From JBAWAP01 sp049589355 (lineage in GTDB: Bacteria > Chloroflexota > Anaerolineae > VGOG01), in NCBI GenBank assembly GCA_049589355.1, contig JBAWAP010000331.1:1-23294 (forward strand): DNA of 23,294 nucleotides. The letters are read 5' to 3'. A model generated the notes under the pieces. It was given only the letters and a program-made list of their open reading frames with translations, was not told the origin of the DNA and did no database searches. Position 1 is the first letter of the stretch, and each line of letters begins with the position of its first letter. The position numbers and the translations under genes are program-made. Below, one piece after another: positions 6,029 to 13,570 of this stretch.

Positions 6029-9000
6029 ATGCTACGCAAACTCACACTATTGGTTCTACTCATCTCAGCCCTTGCGGCTTGTGCCCGACGTCCCATCCCC
6101 ACCCCGGCAACGCCAAGCGCATACATGGCTTTGGCCCCGGCTCGGATGTACGCGGGGGAGAGACAGGCTGTCAGTCTCTCCCTGTGGGCAGAAGACAAGC
6201 CAGCGTCGGGCTGGGTGGAGATTAGTCTCCACAAGGAAGGCCAGCAAATCCTGCGGACCAAGGAGTTCGTCTCAGGTAAAGAGACCATCCAGTTCCAGGT
6301 TCCATCGCAACCTGGCCAGTACGACCTGGTGGTGTCCGGGCCAGGCTTCGAGGACAAGGCGCAGGTGCAGGTCACCGAGGGCCTCCTCATCTTCCTGGAG
6401 AGCGACAAACCGATCTACAAGCCCGGCCAGCAGATCGAGGCTCGCATCGTTACCCTGGACTCGGAACTCCTCCCCAAGCCTGTCAGGGTGACTATGGAGG
6501 TCCTGGACGCCAAGGGCATCAAGGTGGCACGCCAAGAAGTGGAGACCGACGAATACGGCATGGGTCACTTCTCGCTGCCGCTCTCAACGGAGCCCAATCT
6601 CGGAACGTGGAAGATAACCGCCTCAGTCCAAGAGCAGAAGGCCCAGGTGGACGTCCGGGTCGAGAAGTACGTCCTCCCCAAGTACGAGGTCAAGGTAGAG
6701 CTCCCGCGAAACTGGTTCCTTCCAAACGAAGCCGTCGAGGGGACCGTGACCGCCGAGTACAGTTTCGGCAAGAAAGTGGTGGGAGAATTGGTGGTCACCG
6801 CCTTCCGTTACGTGGGCCAGTGGGAGGAATTCGCCCGCTTCACCGCCGATATTGACGGCGAAGCTTCCTTCGAGATTCCCCCCGTAGGCTACGTGGCCGG
6901 CGTTCCGGCCCAGCGTGGCATGGGGAACGTCCAGCTTGAGGTGGTCGTGCAGGAGAAGGCCACTGGCTACGAGGAGAAGACCACTCGCCTCCTCACTGTA
7001 GCCCAAAGCGAGCTCTCCCTGCAGCTCATCCCTGAGGGATCCTCCTTCAAGCCAGGCCTTCCCTTCAACCTCCTCTTGGTGACCGAGACGCCGGATAACC
7101 AGCCGGTGGATGCCAAGGTGGAACTCTCCATTTCTTACCTAGCTGAGGACTTCCAGTACTTCGACCAGGAGATGGAGACAGTGTGGACGGAGAAGGGGAA
7201 AGCTCTGGTCACGGTCACCCCGCCCAGCGGCGCCATCGCCCTGGAGGCCCAAGCCCAGAGTGGCGATGCCTATGCCTGGAAGATGGTCCGGGCGGGCTAT
7301 TCTCCCTCCGGCCACTTCATCCACCTGGAGCAGGTGAGCAGCGGCCCGCTGGCGGTGGGCGACCGCGCCGAGTTCAAGGTGTACTCTACCAGAGAAGCGA
7401 CCAATTTCTACTACGAAGTGCTCTCGCGGGGCAGGGTGGTCTTCACCGATTATACCCGCTCAGATACGATCTCGTTTCAGCTCACCCCGCTCATGGCTCC
7501 TTCGTCCAAACTGCTGGTCTACCAGATACTGCCCAACAGCGAGGTGGCCGCCGACTGGCTCCCCTTCGACGTTGCGGGGGATTATCCCCACCGCCTCTCG
7601 GCTACCTTCAGCCAGGATGAGGTGGGGCCCGGTGATGAGCTGGACATCCAGGTCCAGGCCGAGGGCCAGTCCAGGGTGGGCTTGGCGGTGGTGGACCGCT
7701 CGGTCTACATCCTGGCCGAGAACCGGCTCAACCTGCAGCAGGTCTTCGACGAGTTGGAGAGGCTCTACATGGAGCCCCAGGTAGAGCTCCACGAGGCGCA
7801 GTGGATGCCCAAGGTCGTCGCGCCAGGCGCCTGGGAGACCTTTGAGGAAGCCGGCATGGTGGTGCTGACCAACCGGACCCTCCCCACCGGGAAGGAATAT
7901 GAAAGGCCCGTTATGGATAGAGGTCCCGTAATGGTCGAGAAGGCAGTGGTCGAGACCGTGGTGGTCGAGAAGGAGGCGGTCTTGGAGGCGCCTATGGCCA
8001 CCCCTGCCCCTGCTCCTGCCGCCGGCGCTCCCACGGGGCTGGCTGAGGTGCAGAGGGTGCGCCAGTTCTTCCCTGAGACGTGGATCTGGGCCACTCTCGA
8101 TACCGAGCCCGACGGCAAGGGAAGCCTCACTGTGGTCGCCCCCGACACCATCACCACCTGGCAGATGCGCGCGGTGGGCATCTCCAAGGAGAAGGGCCTG
8201 GGCCTGGCCGAGGACCAGCTCAGGGTGTTCCAGCCCTTCTTCCTCAGCGTTGATCTGCCCTACTCCTGCATCCGCGGCGAGGAATTCCCGGTGAGGGTGG
8301 CCCTGTATAACTACCTGGAGGAGCCCCAGGAGATCTACGTCGAGATTGAGGGGGCGGAGTGGTTCGAGCTGCGCGATGAGCCCACCAAGGTGATCACCAT
8401 CCCCGCCGGCGACATCGGGGGCGTATCCTTCGACATCCGCCCGAACTCCCTGGGCACCCAAAAGGTCAAAATCACCGCCCGCAGCACCCAGGCCGCCGAC
8501 GCGGTGATCAAGGACATCATCGTTGAGCCGGAGGGGGTACAGCGGGAGGAGGTGAAGAACCTGGTGCTCTCCGCGCCCTCCTCTAAGGTGCTCAGCACCG
8601 CGCTGCCTGCTGGTATCGTGGAGGGCTCGGCCCGCGCCTATCTGGCCGTGACCGCCAGCTACCTGGCCCAGACTATCGAGGGCCTGGACGGATTGCTCAT
8701 CATGCCCTTCGGCTGCGGGGAGCAGAACATGATGGGCCTGGCTCCCGACGTCTTCATCGCCAGGTACCTGGAGGAGACCGGCCAGATGAAGCCTGAGGTG
8801 ATGGCCAAGGCCGAACTGCTCATGATCACCGGCTACCAGCGCGAGCTGACCTTCATGCGCTCCGATGGCAGCTTCTCCGCCTTCGGCCAGGAGGATCCTG
8901 AGGGGAGCCTGTTCCTCACCGCCTTCGTGCTCAAGACCTTCGCCCAGGCCCAGGGGCTGATGTACGTGGATCCCCAGATTCTCAGTTCCGCTCAAGACTG

Positions 9001-10135
9001 GATCATCCAGCACCAGAACGCCGACGGCTCCTTTGACCCGGTGGGCTTCGTCTGCCACCAGGAGATGATGGGAGGCCTGACTGGCAAGACCACCCTCACG
9101 GCCTACGTTGCCATCGCCCTCCTGGAGGCCGGCGAACAGAAGGCCTCGCGAGCGGCCCTCCTCTACTTGCAGGAAGAGCTCCCGGCCATCAACGACCCCT
9201 ACACCATGGCCCTGGTAGCCTATGCTCTGGAACTCGGGGAGAACCCCGGCCGGGACATGGCCTACGAGAAGCTCATGGACATGGCCAGCGAGGACGAAGA
9301 AGGACTTCGCTGGGCCCAGGGAGCAGGGGAGCAAGGGAGCAGAGGAGCAGGGGCACAAGGGGTTGCTGTTGAGGCAACGGGTTATGCCCTCCTTGCCCTC
9401 CTGGAGCACGGCGATCAACTCAACGCCAGCCAGGCGGCCCGATGGCTGGTGACCCAGCGCAACGCCTTCGGCGGGTTCAACTCGACCCAGGACACAGTCG
9501 TAGGCATCCAGGCTCTCACCGCCTTCGCCACTGGCAGCCGCGCCGACGTGGACCTGATGGTGAAAGTCGAGACGAAGGAAAAACTGGAGCAACTCCACAT
9601 CAGCCCTGAAAACTACGACGTTCTGCAACTGGTGGAGCTTCCGGTGGACGAAGACGTGGCCATCTCTGTAGAGGGGGAGGGTCAGGCGGTGGCCCAATTG
9701 GTGCTCCGCTACAACCTCCCTGAGGCAGAGAAGGAAGAAGAGACCTTTCACATCAGCGTGGACTACGACACCCACCAGGTGGAGGTCAACGACCGCATCG
9801 AGATCGGGGTGGAGGTAGAGTTCGATCCGCCCGTGCCCATAGAGGCGGGAATGACCGTCCTGGATATCTCGGTTCCCACCGGCTTCGTGCCCGTCGAGGA
9901 GAGCATCCAGGAAGTCGTGGACGCCGAGCCGAGGATGAAGCGATACGACGTCGCCGCCCGCAAGGTCATCTTCTACATCGAGGACATGGCGCCAGGGGAC
10001 AAGTTGGAGTTCAAGTTCGAGGCCCTGGCCAGCTACCCCGTGAAGGCGAAGGGAGTGACCTCCCAGGTGTATGCTTATTATAAACCAGAATGGAAGGGAG
10101 AGACTCTAAGCCAGCCGGTTGTGGTAGGAGAATAG
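6029..10135 (+). CDS. Alpha-2-macroglobulin/complement C3-like thioester lipoprotein
   Basis: Proteins of this family trap proteases or attach covalently to targets through an internal Cys-Gln thioester. Residues 1-18 are a lipoprotein signal with lipobox LAAC (Cys18), so the 1368-residue protein should be anchored outside the cytoplasmic membrane. Macroglobulin domains follow, with animal-like signatures ESDKPIYKPGQ (124-134) and VEKYVLPKYEV (211-221). A Val/Glu-rich then Pro/Ala-rich stretch (about 635-672) sits where the bait region of animal proteins lies, just before VRQFFPETWIW. The thioester GCGEQN is at 895-900 (Cys896, Gln899). CHQEMMGGL (1009-1017) places His1010 114 residues later, as in complement C3. 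The end resembles the receptor-binding domain. An in-frame GAGCAGGG-type DNA repeat encodes residues about 1097-1111. The ATG has AGGAGGT upstream. No penicillin-binding protein gene is adjacent, unlike the classical bacterial pbpC-linked group. Confidence 0.92.
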   Translation: MLRKLTLLVLLISALAACARRPIPTPATPSAYMALAPARMYAGERQAVSLSLWAEDKPASGWVEISLHKEGQQILRTKEFVSGKETIQFQVPSQPGQYDLVVSGPGFEDKAQVQVTEGLLIFLESDKPIYKPGQQIEARIVTLDSELLPKPVRVTMEVLDAKGIKVARQEVETDEYGMGHFSLPLSTEPNLGTWKITASVQEQKAQVDVRVEKYVLPKYEVKVELPRNWFLPNEAVEGTVTAEYSFGKKVVGELVVTAFRYVGQWEEFARFTADIDGEASFEIPPVGYVAGVPAQRGMGNVQLEVVVQEKATGYEEKTTRLLTVAQSELSLQLIPEGSSFKPGLPFNLLLVTETPDNQPVDAKVELSISYLAEDFQYFDQEMETVWTEKGKALVTVTPPSGAIALEAQAQSGDAYAWKMVRAGYSPSGHFIHLEQVSSGPLAVGDRAEFKVYSTREATNFYYEVLSRGRVVFTDYTRSDTISFQLTPLMAPSSKLLVYQILPNSEVAADWLPFDVAGDYPHRLSATFSQDEVGPGDELDIQVQAEGQSRVGLAVVDRSVYILAENRLNLQQVFDELERLYMEPQVELHEAQWMPKVVAPGAWETFEEAGMVVLTNRTLPTGKEYERPVMDRGPVMVEKAVVETVVVEKEAVLEAPMATPAPAPAAGAPTGLAEVQRVRQFFPETWIWATLDTEPDGKGSLTVVAPDTITTWQMRAVGISKEKGLGLAEDQLRVFQPFFLSVDLPYSCIRGEEFPVRVALYNYLEEPQEIYVEIEGAEWFELRDEPTKVITIPAGDIGGVSFDIRPNSLGTQKVKITARSTQAADAVIKDIIVEPEGVQREEVKNLVLSAPSSKVLSTALPAGIVEGSARAYLAVTASYLAQTIEGLDGLLIMPFGCGEQNMMGLAPDVFIARYLEETGQMKPEVMAKAELLMITGYQRELTFMRSDGSFSAFGQEDPEGSLFLTAFVLKTFAQAQGLMYVDPQILSSAQDWIIQHQNADGSFDPVGFVCHQEMMGGLTGKTTLTAYVAIALLEAGEQKASRAALLYLQEELPAINDPYTMALVAYALELGENPGRDMAYEKLMDMASEDEEGLRWAQGAGEQGSRGAGAQGVAVEATGYALLALLEHGDQLNASQAARWLVTQRNAFGGFNSTQDTVVGIQALTAFATGSRADVDLMVKVETKEKLEQLHISPENYDVLQLVELPVDEDVAISVEGEGQAVAQLVLRYNLPEAEKEEETFHISVDYDTHQVEVNDRIEIGVEVEFDPPVPIEAGMTVLDISVPTGFVPVEESIQEVVDAEPRMKRYDVAARKVIFYIEDMAPGDKLEFKFEALASYPVKAKGVTSQVYAYYKPEWKGETLSQPVVVGE
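9317..9362 (+). repeat. GAGCAGGGG-type low-complexity repeat inside the thioester domain
   Basis: Five or so degenerate copies of GAGCAGGGG are read in frame as AQGAGEQGSRGAGAQG. They interrupt an otherwise C3-like stretch between a conserved Trp (W1095) and VAVEATGYALLALL. The insert is a Gly/Ala/Gln-rich linker of about 15 residues and probably forms a surface loop between helices. Confidence 0.7.
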
Positions 10136-10148
10136 CTCTGCCGGAATA

Positions 10149-10246
10149 AGGTGCCAGGCACTTCCGACAGCCCGCCTATCCCAACGCCGAGGGCAATGTT
10201 GAAAGCGCTTTTGCCGCGAAGCCCCCGGCGAAAGTGCCTGGCACCT
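10149..10246. repeat. REP-like inverted repeat pair after the alpha-2-macroglobulin gene
   Basis: AGGTGCCAGGCACTT (10149-10163) is the exact reverse complement of AAGTGCCTGGCACCT (10232-10246). Each copy is nearly palindromic (GTGCCNGGCAC core), and they enclose 68 bases with a smaller AAAGCGCTTTT hairpin. The arrangement resembles a REP or BIME-type element. It lies wholly in the intergenic space before the terminator at 10270. Confidence 0.8.
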
Positions 10247-10269
10247 GAACACTCGACAAAAGTAACAAG

Positions 10270-10303
10270 AAGCCACCTGCGTCAACCGCACAGGTGGCTT
10301 TTT
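10270..10303 (+). terminator. Rho-independent terminator before the restriction operon
   Basis: AAGCCACCTG (10270-10279) pairs with CAGGTGGCTT (10291-10300), followed by TTT to give a five-T tract. Stem and loop are almost the same as at 3732-3764. It closes transcription from the alpha-2-macroglobulin gene. Confidence 0.82.
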
Positions 10304-10307
10304 GCCA

Positions 10308-10336
10308 TTGCCAAATGAGCCGAAATCTGGTATACT
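10308..10336 (+). promoter_or_regulatory. Sigma70-type promoter of the type I restriction operon
   Basis: TTGCCA (10308-10313) and TATACT (10331-10336) are separated by 17 bases. A second TTGCCA at 10302-10307 overlaps the end of the terminator. Transcription should begin near 10343, about 36 bases before the hsdM ATG. The sequence GAAATCTGGTATACTGTAC matches the promoter at 3768-3796 at all but one position. Confidence 0.78.
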
Positions 10337-10378
10337 GTACTCAGGAGCGAAAAAGCTAGAGTTGAGCTGAGGATAAAC

Positions 10379-12034
10379 ATGGACATCACGACGTTAGAGA
10401 ACTGGCTTTGGGAGGCAGCGTGCAGCATCCGTGGGCCGCTGGACGCGCCCAAGTACAAGGATTACATCCTGCCGCTGCTCTTCTATAAGCGGCTATCCGA
10501 TGTGTACGAGGATGAGCTGCAAAAGCTAAGCCAGGAACTTGGCGACGAAGCATGGGCCCGGGCACAGGCTCAAGAGGACCGCGCCCTGATCCGCTTCTAC
10601 ATCCCTAACGGCTACACCTGGTCCGAAGTTCGCAAGAACCCTGTCAAACTGGGCGAGCGCCTGACCGAGGCCATGCGCGCCATCGCCAAAGAGAACCCCA
10701 AACTGGTGGGCGTCATTGACATTGTGGACTTCAACGCCACTGCCGCCGGGCAGCGCATCCTGGACGACGACAACCTGGCCCGGCTGATGGAGATCCTCAA
10801 CCGCCAGCGGTTGGGCCTGCGCGATGTGGAGCCGGACATCCTGGGCCGGGCCTACGAGTACCTGCTGCGCAAGTTCGCCGAGGGCTCCGGCCAGAGCGCC
10901 GGTGAGTTCTACACGCCGATGGAGGTAGCAACCCTGATGGCTTTCATCCTCGACCCTGAAGAGGGTGAAACCATCTACGATCCCGCCTGCGGCTCGGGTG
11001 GCTTGCTCATCAAGTCCCAGTTGCGCCTGAGAGACAAGGCAGCGCAGCGGCAGGGCAAGGACGCGCACGACCTCAAGCCCGGCGACGTGCAACGTCCACT
11101 CCAGCTCTTCGGCCAGGAGATCAACCACGTCACCTACGCCATGGCCAAGATGAACGCCTTCGTCCACGACATGGACGCCGAGATCGCCCTGGGCGATACC
11201 ATGAAGAACCCTCGCTTCACAGGCCCTCTCCTCCATCCCCCCCACCCCCCTTCCCCCTCTCCCACCGTTGGGAGAGGGGGAAGGGGGGCCAGGGGGGTAG
11301 GGGGTGAGGGCTCCCTGCGCACCTTCGACAAGGTGACCGCCAATCCCATGTGGAATCAGAAATTCGGCACCGAGGTCTACGAGAACGACACCTATGGTCG
11401 CTTCACCCGCGGCACGCCCCCGTCGAGCTCCGCCGACTGGGGCTGGATCCAGCACATGTACGCTTCTCTGAAAGAGGGCGGCAAGATGGCCGTGGTGCTG
11501 GACACCGGCGCTGTCTCCCGCGGCAGCGGCAATCAGGGCAGCAACCGGGAACGAGACGTTCGCAGGACTTTCGTCGAGGGTGATCTCGTAACGCCCGGCG
11601 ACCTCATCAAGACCGTGATCCTTCTGCCCGAGAACCTGTTCTACAACACCACCGCGCCGGGCATTATCATGGTGATCAACAAGGCCAAGCCGCATCCTGG
11701 CGAGATATTGCTCATCAACGCCTCCAGGCTCTGCGCCAAGGGCCGGCCCAAGAACTACCTGACCGACGAGCACATCCGCCAGATTTACGACATCTATCGG
11801 GACTGGCGAGCCGAGGATGGGGTGAGTGCCATCATCACCACCGCAGAGGCAGCCCGCAACGACTACAACCTGAGCCCGTCCCGTTACGTGGCCACCGACG
11901 ACGTGGAGCCGCCCCTGCCCCTGGAGGAGGCGTTGGTACTGCTGGCCCAGGCTGAGGAGGAGCGGACTGAGGCTGATGCGGAACTGGACGCAGAGTTGAG
12001 CAAGTTGGGCTTTGAAGGATGGCAGAATGTCTGA
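10379..12034 (+). CDS. hsdM: Type I restriction-modification system, DNA methyltransferase subunit HsdM
   Basis: HsdM adds a methyl group to adenine N6 as part of the M2S and R2M2S complexes and uses S-adenosylmethionine. The N-terminal helical domain (ENLWEAACSIRG-like, up to about residue 150) is followed by the methyltransferase core. Motif I is DPACGSGG (201-208). Motif IV is NPMW (322-325), where most members have NPP followed by an aromatic residue. Residues about 283-312, between FTG and TFDKVTANP, are encoded by a GC-rich palindromic DNA repeat and look like an insertion. The reading frame continues normally after it. The start ATG has GAGGA (10369-10373) upstream. The gene overlaps hsdS by eight bases. 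Confidence 0.93.
   Translation: MDITTLENWLWEAACSIRGPLDAPKYKDYILPLLFYKRLSDVYEDELQKLSQELGDEAWARAQAQEDRALIRFYIPNGYTWSEVRKNPVKLGERLTEAMRAIAKENPKLVGVIDIVDFNATAAGQRILDDDNLARLMEILNRQRLGLRDVEPDILGRAYEYLLRKFAEGSGQSAGEFYTPMEVATLMAFILDPEEGETIYDPACGSGGLLIKSQLRLRDKAAQRQGKDAHDLKPGDVQRPLQLFGQEINHVTYAMAKMNAFVHDMDAEIALGDTMKNPRFTGPLLHPPHPPSPSPTVGRGGRGARGVGGEGSLRTFDKVTANPMWNQKFGTEVYENDTYGRFTRGTPPSSSADWGWIQHMYASLKEGGKMAVVLDTGAVSRGSGNQGSNRERDVRRTFVEGDLVTPGDLIKTVILLPENLFYNTTAPGIIMVINKAKPHPGEILLINASRLCAKGRPKNYLTDEHIRQIYDIYRDWRAEDGVSAIITTAEAARNDYNLSPSRYVATDDVEPPLPLEEALVLLAQAEEERTEADAELDAELSKLGFEGWQNV
11222..11316. repeat. GC-rich palindromic repeat inserted in frame in hsdM
   Basis: TTCCCCCTCTCCCA (11251-11264) and TGGGAGAGGGGGAA (11269-11282) form a perfect 14-bp stem with a 4-base loop. 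They are flanked by matching C-rich and G-rich arms (CCCACCCCCC / GGGGGGCC and GCCCTC / GAGGGC). The element encodes a Pro/His-rich then Gly/Arg-rich run of about 30 residues within HsdM. Close relatives lie at 13330-13405, 13445-13562 and 13972-14030. Confidence 0.82.
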
Positions 12035-13328
12035 AGTGACGGCTACCCTGCAGCGTAGCTTCAAAGAGACCGAGATCGGCCCGATCCCTGTGGAGTGGGA
12101 GGTGCTGCCGCTAAGAGATGCTGCGACCTTCAGCCGCAAACCCAGAGGGATCAACCTCTCTGACTACGAAGCCATCCCTTTTATCCCTATGGAGTTGGTG
12201 CCAGAAAATGGCACATTGATTGAGCAGTATGAGTTAAAGCCAGGCAAGAGCATCCGAAGCGGGACATACTGTGAGAAGGGCGACATTCTTGTCGCCAAAA
12301 TCACCCCTTCCTTTGAGAATGGTAAACAGGGAATTGTCGGTGACCTTCCTCTGGAGTTTGCCTACGCCACCACTGAGGTCTACCCGATTCAGGCAAAGCC
12401 CAATTGTCTTGACCAGATGTTTCTATTTCACTTCTTGCGACTTCCCAGCGTCCGAGTAGACATCGCGGGCAAGATGGAAGGTTCAACTGGTAGACAAAGA
12501 GTACCCAAAGCAGTCATAGAGAACTATCCCATTCCTCTCCCTCCCCTCCCCGAACAGCGCCGCATCGCCCACGTCCTCAGCACTATCCAGCGGGCCATCG
12601 CCGCCCAGGATGCCCTCATCGCCGCCGCCCGCGACCTCAAGCGCAGCCTGATGCAGCGCCTCTTCACCTACGGCCCTGGCCCTGAGCCCGCCCCCACGAA
12701 GGCGACGGAGATTGGGGGAATGCCGGAGCATTGGGAGGTGGTGCGGCTGGGGGAGATAGCATCGGCCGTTTCCAGCGGCCTGACACCCAGGGGCGGACGG
12801 AAAACATACCTGTCGAGCGGTGTTCATTTCATCAGATCACAGAACGTGCTCATGAACCGCCTGTGCTTGTCGGACATCGCGTATATCTCGGAGGAGACTC
12901 ACAAGTCCATGGGAAGGTCTGAAGTCAAACCCGGCGATTTGCTACTCAATATCACAGGTGCATCGATAGGTCGTGTGGCTTGTGTTCCCGAGCACCTCAA
13001 AGTGGCGAATGTAAATCAGCACGTGTGCAGGATTCGGCTACACCAAGAGCTGGCCCAAGCATTATTTGTGTCCTATTGCCTAGCATCTGAGCGTGGACAA
13101 GCCCTAATCATGGGCACGCAGTTTGGGACGACCCGACAAGGTCTAAACTACGGCCAGGTTAGATCGCTGAGCGTTCCATTGCCACCGATCATTGAACAGC
13201 AGGAAATCGCCCGTACGTTGTCAGCAGTGGACCGCAAGATCGAGGTCGAGGAGCAGCGCAAGGCGGCGCTGCAGGCGTTGTTCAAGACCATGCTGCACCA
13301 GTTGATGACAGGGCAGGTGCGGGTATAG
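12027..13328 (+). CDS. hsdS: Type I restriction-modification system, specificity subunit HsdS
   Basis: HsdS sets the DNA target of the type I enzyme through two target-recognition domains, each followed by a conserved helical spacer. The first recognition domain is at about residues 10-168, with the conserved region starting IPLPPLPEQRRIAHVLSTIQ (169-188). The second is at about 230-382, with VPLPPIIEQQEIARTLSAVD (383-402). Both half-proteins begin with the usual EIG-x-hxP-x-W-E pattern (EIGPIPVEWEV and EIGGMPEHWEV). I choose ATG at 12027 over the in-frame TTG at 12012 because AAGGA (12015-12019) lies seven bases before it. It overlaps the end of hsdM by eight bases. The recognition domains are visibly AT-richer than the spacers, as expected when such domains are exchanged. 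The product has 433 residues. Confidence 0.92.
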   Translation: MSEVTATLQRSFKETEIGPIPVEWEVLPLRDAATFSRKPRGINLSDYEAIPFIPMELVPENGTLIEQYELKPGKSIRSGTYCEKGDILVAKITPSFENGKQGIVGDLPLEFAYATTEVYPIQAKPNCLDQMFLFHFLRLPSVRVDIAGKMEGSTGRQRVPKAVIENYPIPLPPLPEQRRIAHVLSTIQRAIAAQDALIAAARDLKRSLMQRLFTYGPGPEPAPTKATEIGGMPEHWEVVRLGEIASAVSSGLTPRGGRKTYLSSGVHFIRSQNVLMNRLCLSDIAYISEETHKSMGRSEVKPGDLLLNITGASIGRVACVPEHLKVANVNQHVCRIRLHQELAQALFVSYCLASERGQALIMGTQFGTTRQGLNYGQVRSLSVPLPPIIEQQEIARTLSAVDRKIEVEEQRKAALQALFKTMLHQLMTGQVRV

Positions 13329-13329
13329 G

Positions 13330-13405
13330 CCCTCACCCCCATCCCCCCAACCCCCTTCCCCCTCTCCCAAAGTTCGGGGAGAGGGGGAAGGGAGAGAGGG
13401 CTTCC
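13330..13405. repeat. GC-rich palindromic repeat after hsdS
   Basis: CCCTTCCCCCTCTCCC (13353-13368) pairs with GGGAGAGGGGGAAGGG (13377-13392) around AAAGTTCG. The upstream arm GCCCTCACCCCC and the downstream GAGAGAGGGC pair further out. It starts two bases after the hsdS stop and is the same family as the element within hsdM. Confidence 0.82.
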
Positions 13406-13444
13406 ATGCTCCACCAACTTATGACGTGCCAATAGATATCCGAA

Positions 13445-13562
13445 ACCTCTCCCCTTGGCCCCCTCTCCTCTGCCACACTCCCTCCCTCAAGGCTTGCCCT
13501 GAGCAAGGTCGAAGGATTGGGGGAGGATCGGAGTGGGAGCTGGAGAGGAGAGGGGGAAGGAG
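13445..13562. repeat. Long imperfect GC-rich palindrome with a nested dispersed repeat
   Basis: CCCCCTCTCCTC (13459-13470) is complementary to GAGGAGAGGGGG (13545-13556), with further imperfect C-rich and G-rich pairing inside. At the centre, 13493-13516 reads CCCTGAGCAAGGTCGAAGGA preceded by CTTG, the same repeat family as in fixA at 2008-2031. The right end supplies AAGGAG (13557-13562), the probable ribosome binding site of the next gene. Confidence 0.75.
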
Positions 13563-13570
13563 CTAAACCC

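Noticed and set aside
7460..9775. Very long open frame on the minus strand opposite the alpha-2-macroglobulin gene
   Set aside because: It mirrors the codon pattern of a GC-rich gene, has no recognisable domain, and the plus strand carries clear family motifs throughout.
12012..12026. TTG start for hsdS five codons earlier
   Set aside because: The ATG at 12027 has better Shine-Dalgarno spacing and the usual short overlap with hsdM.
10526..12154. Long minus-strand open frame opposite hsdM
   Set aside because: Antisense shadow of hsdM; its product is low-complexity and unrelated to any family I know.
13517..13570. Upstream in-frame extension of the DUF559 gene
   Set aside because: The extra residues are encoded by the palindromic repeat, and a GTG with a good ribosome binding site is present at 13571.
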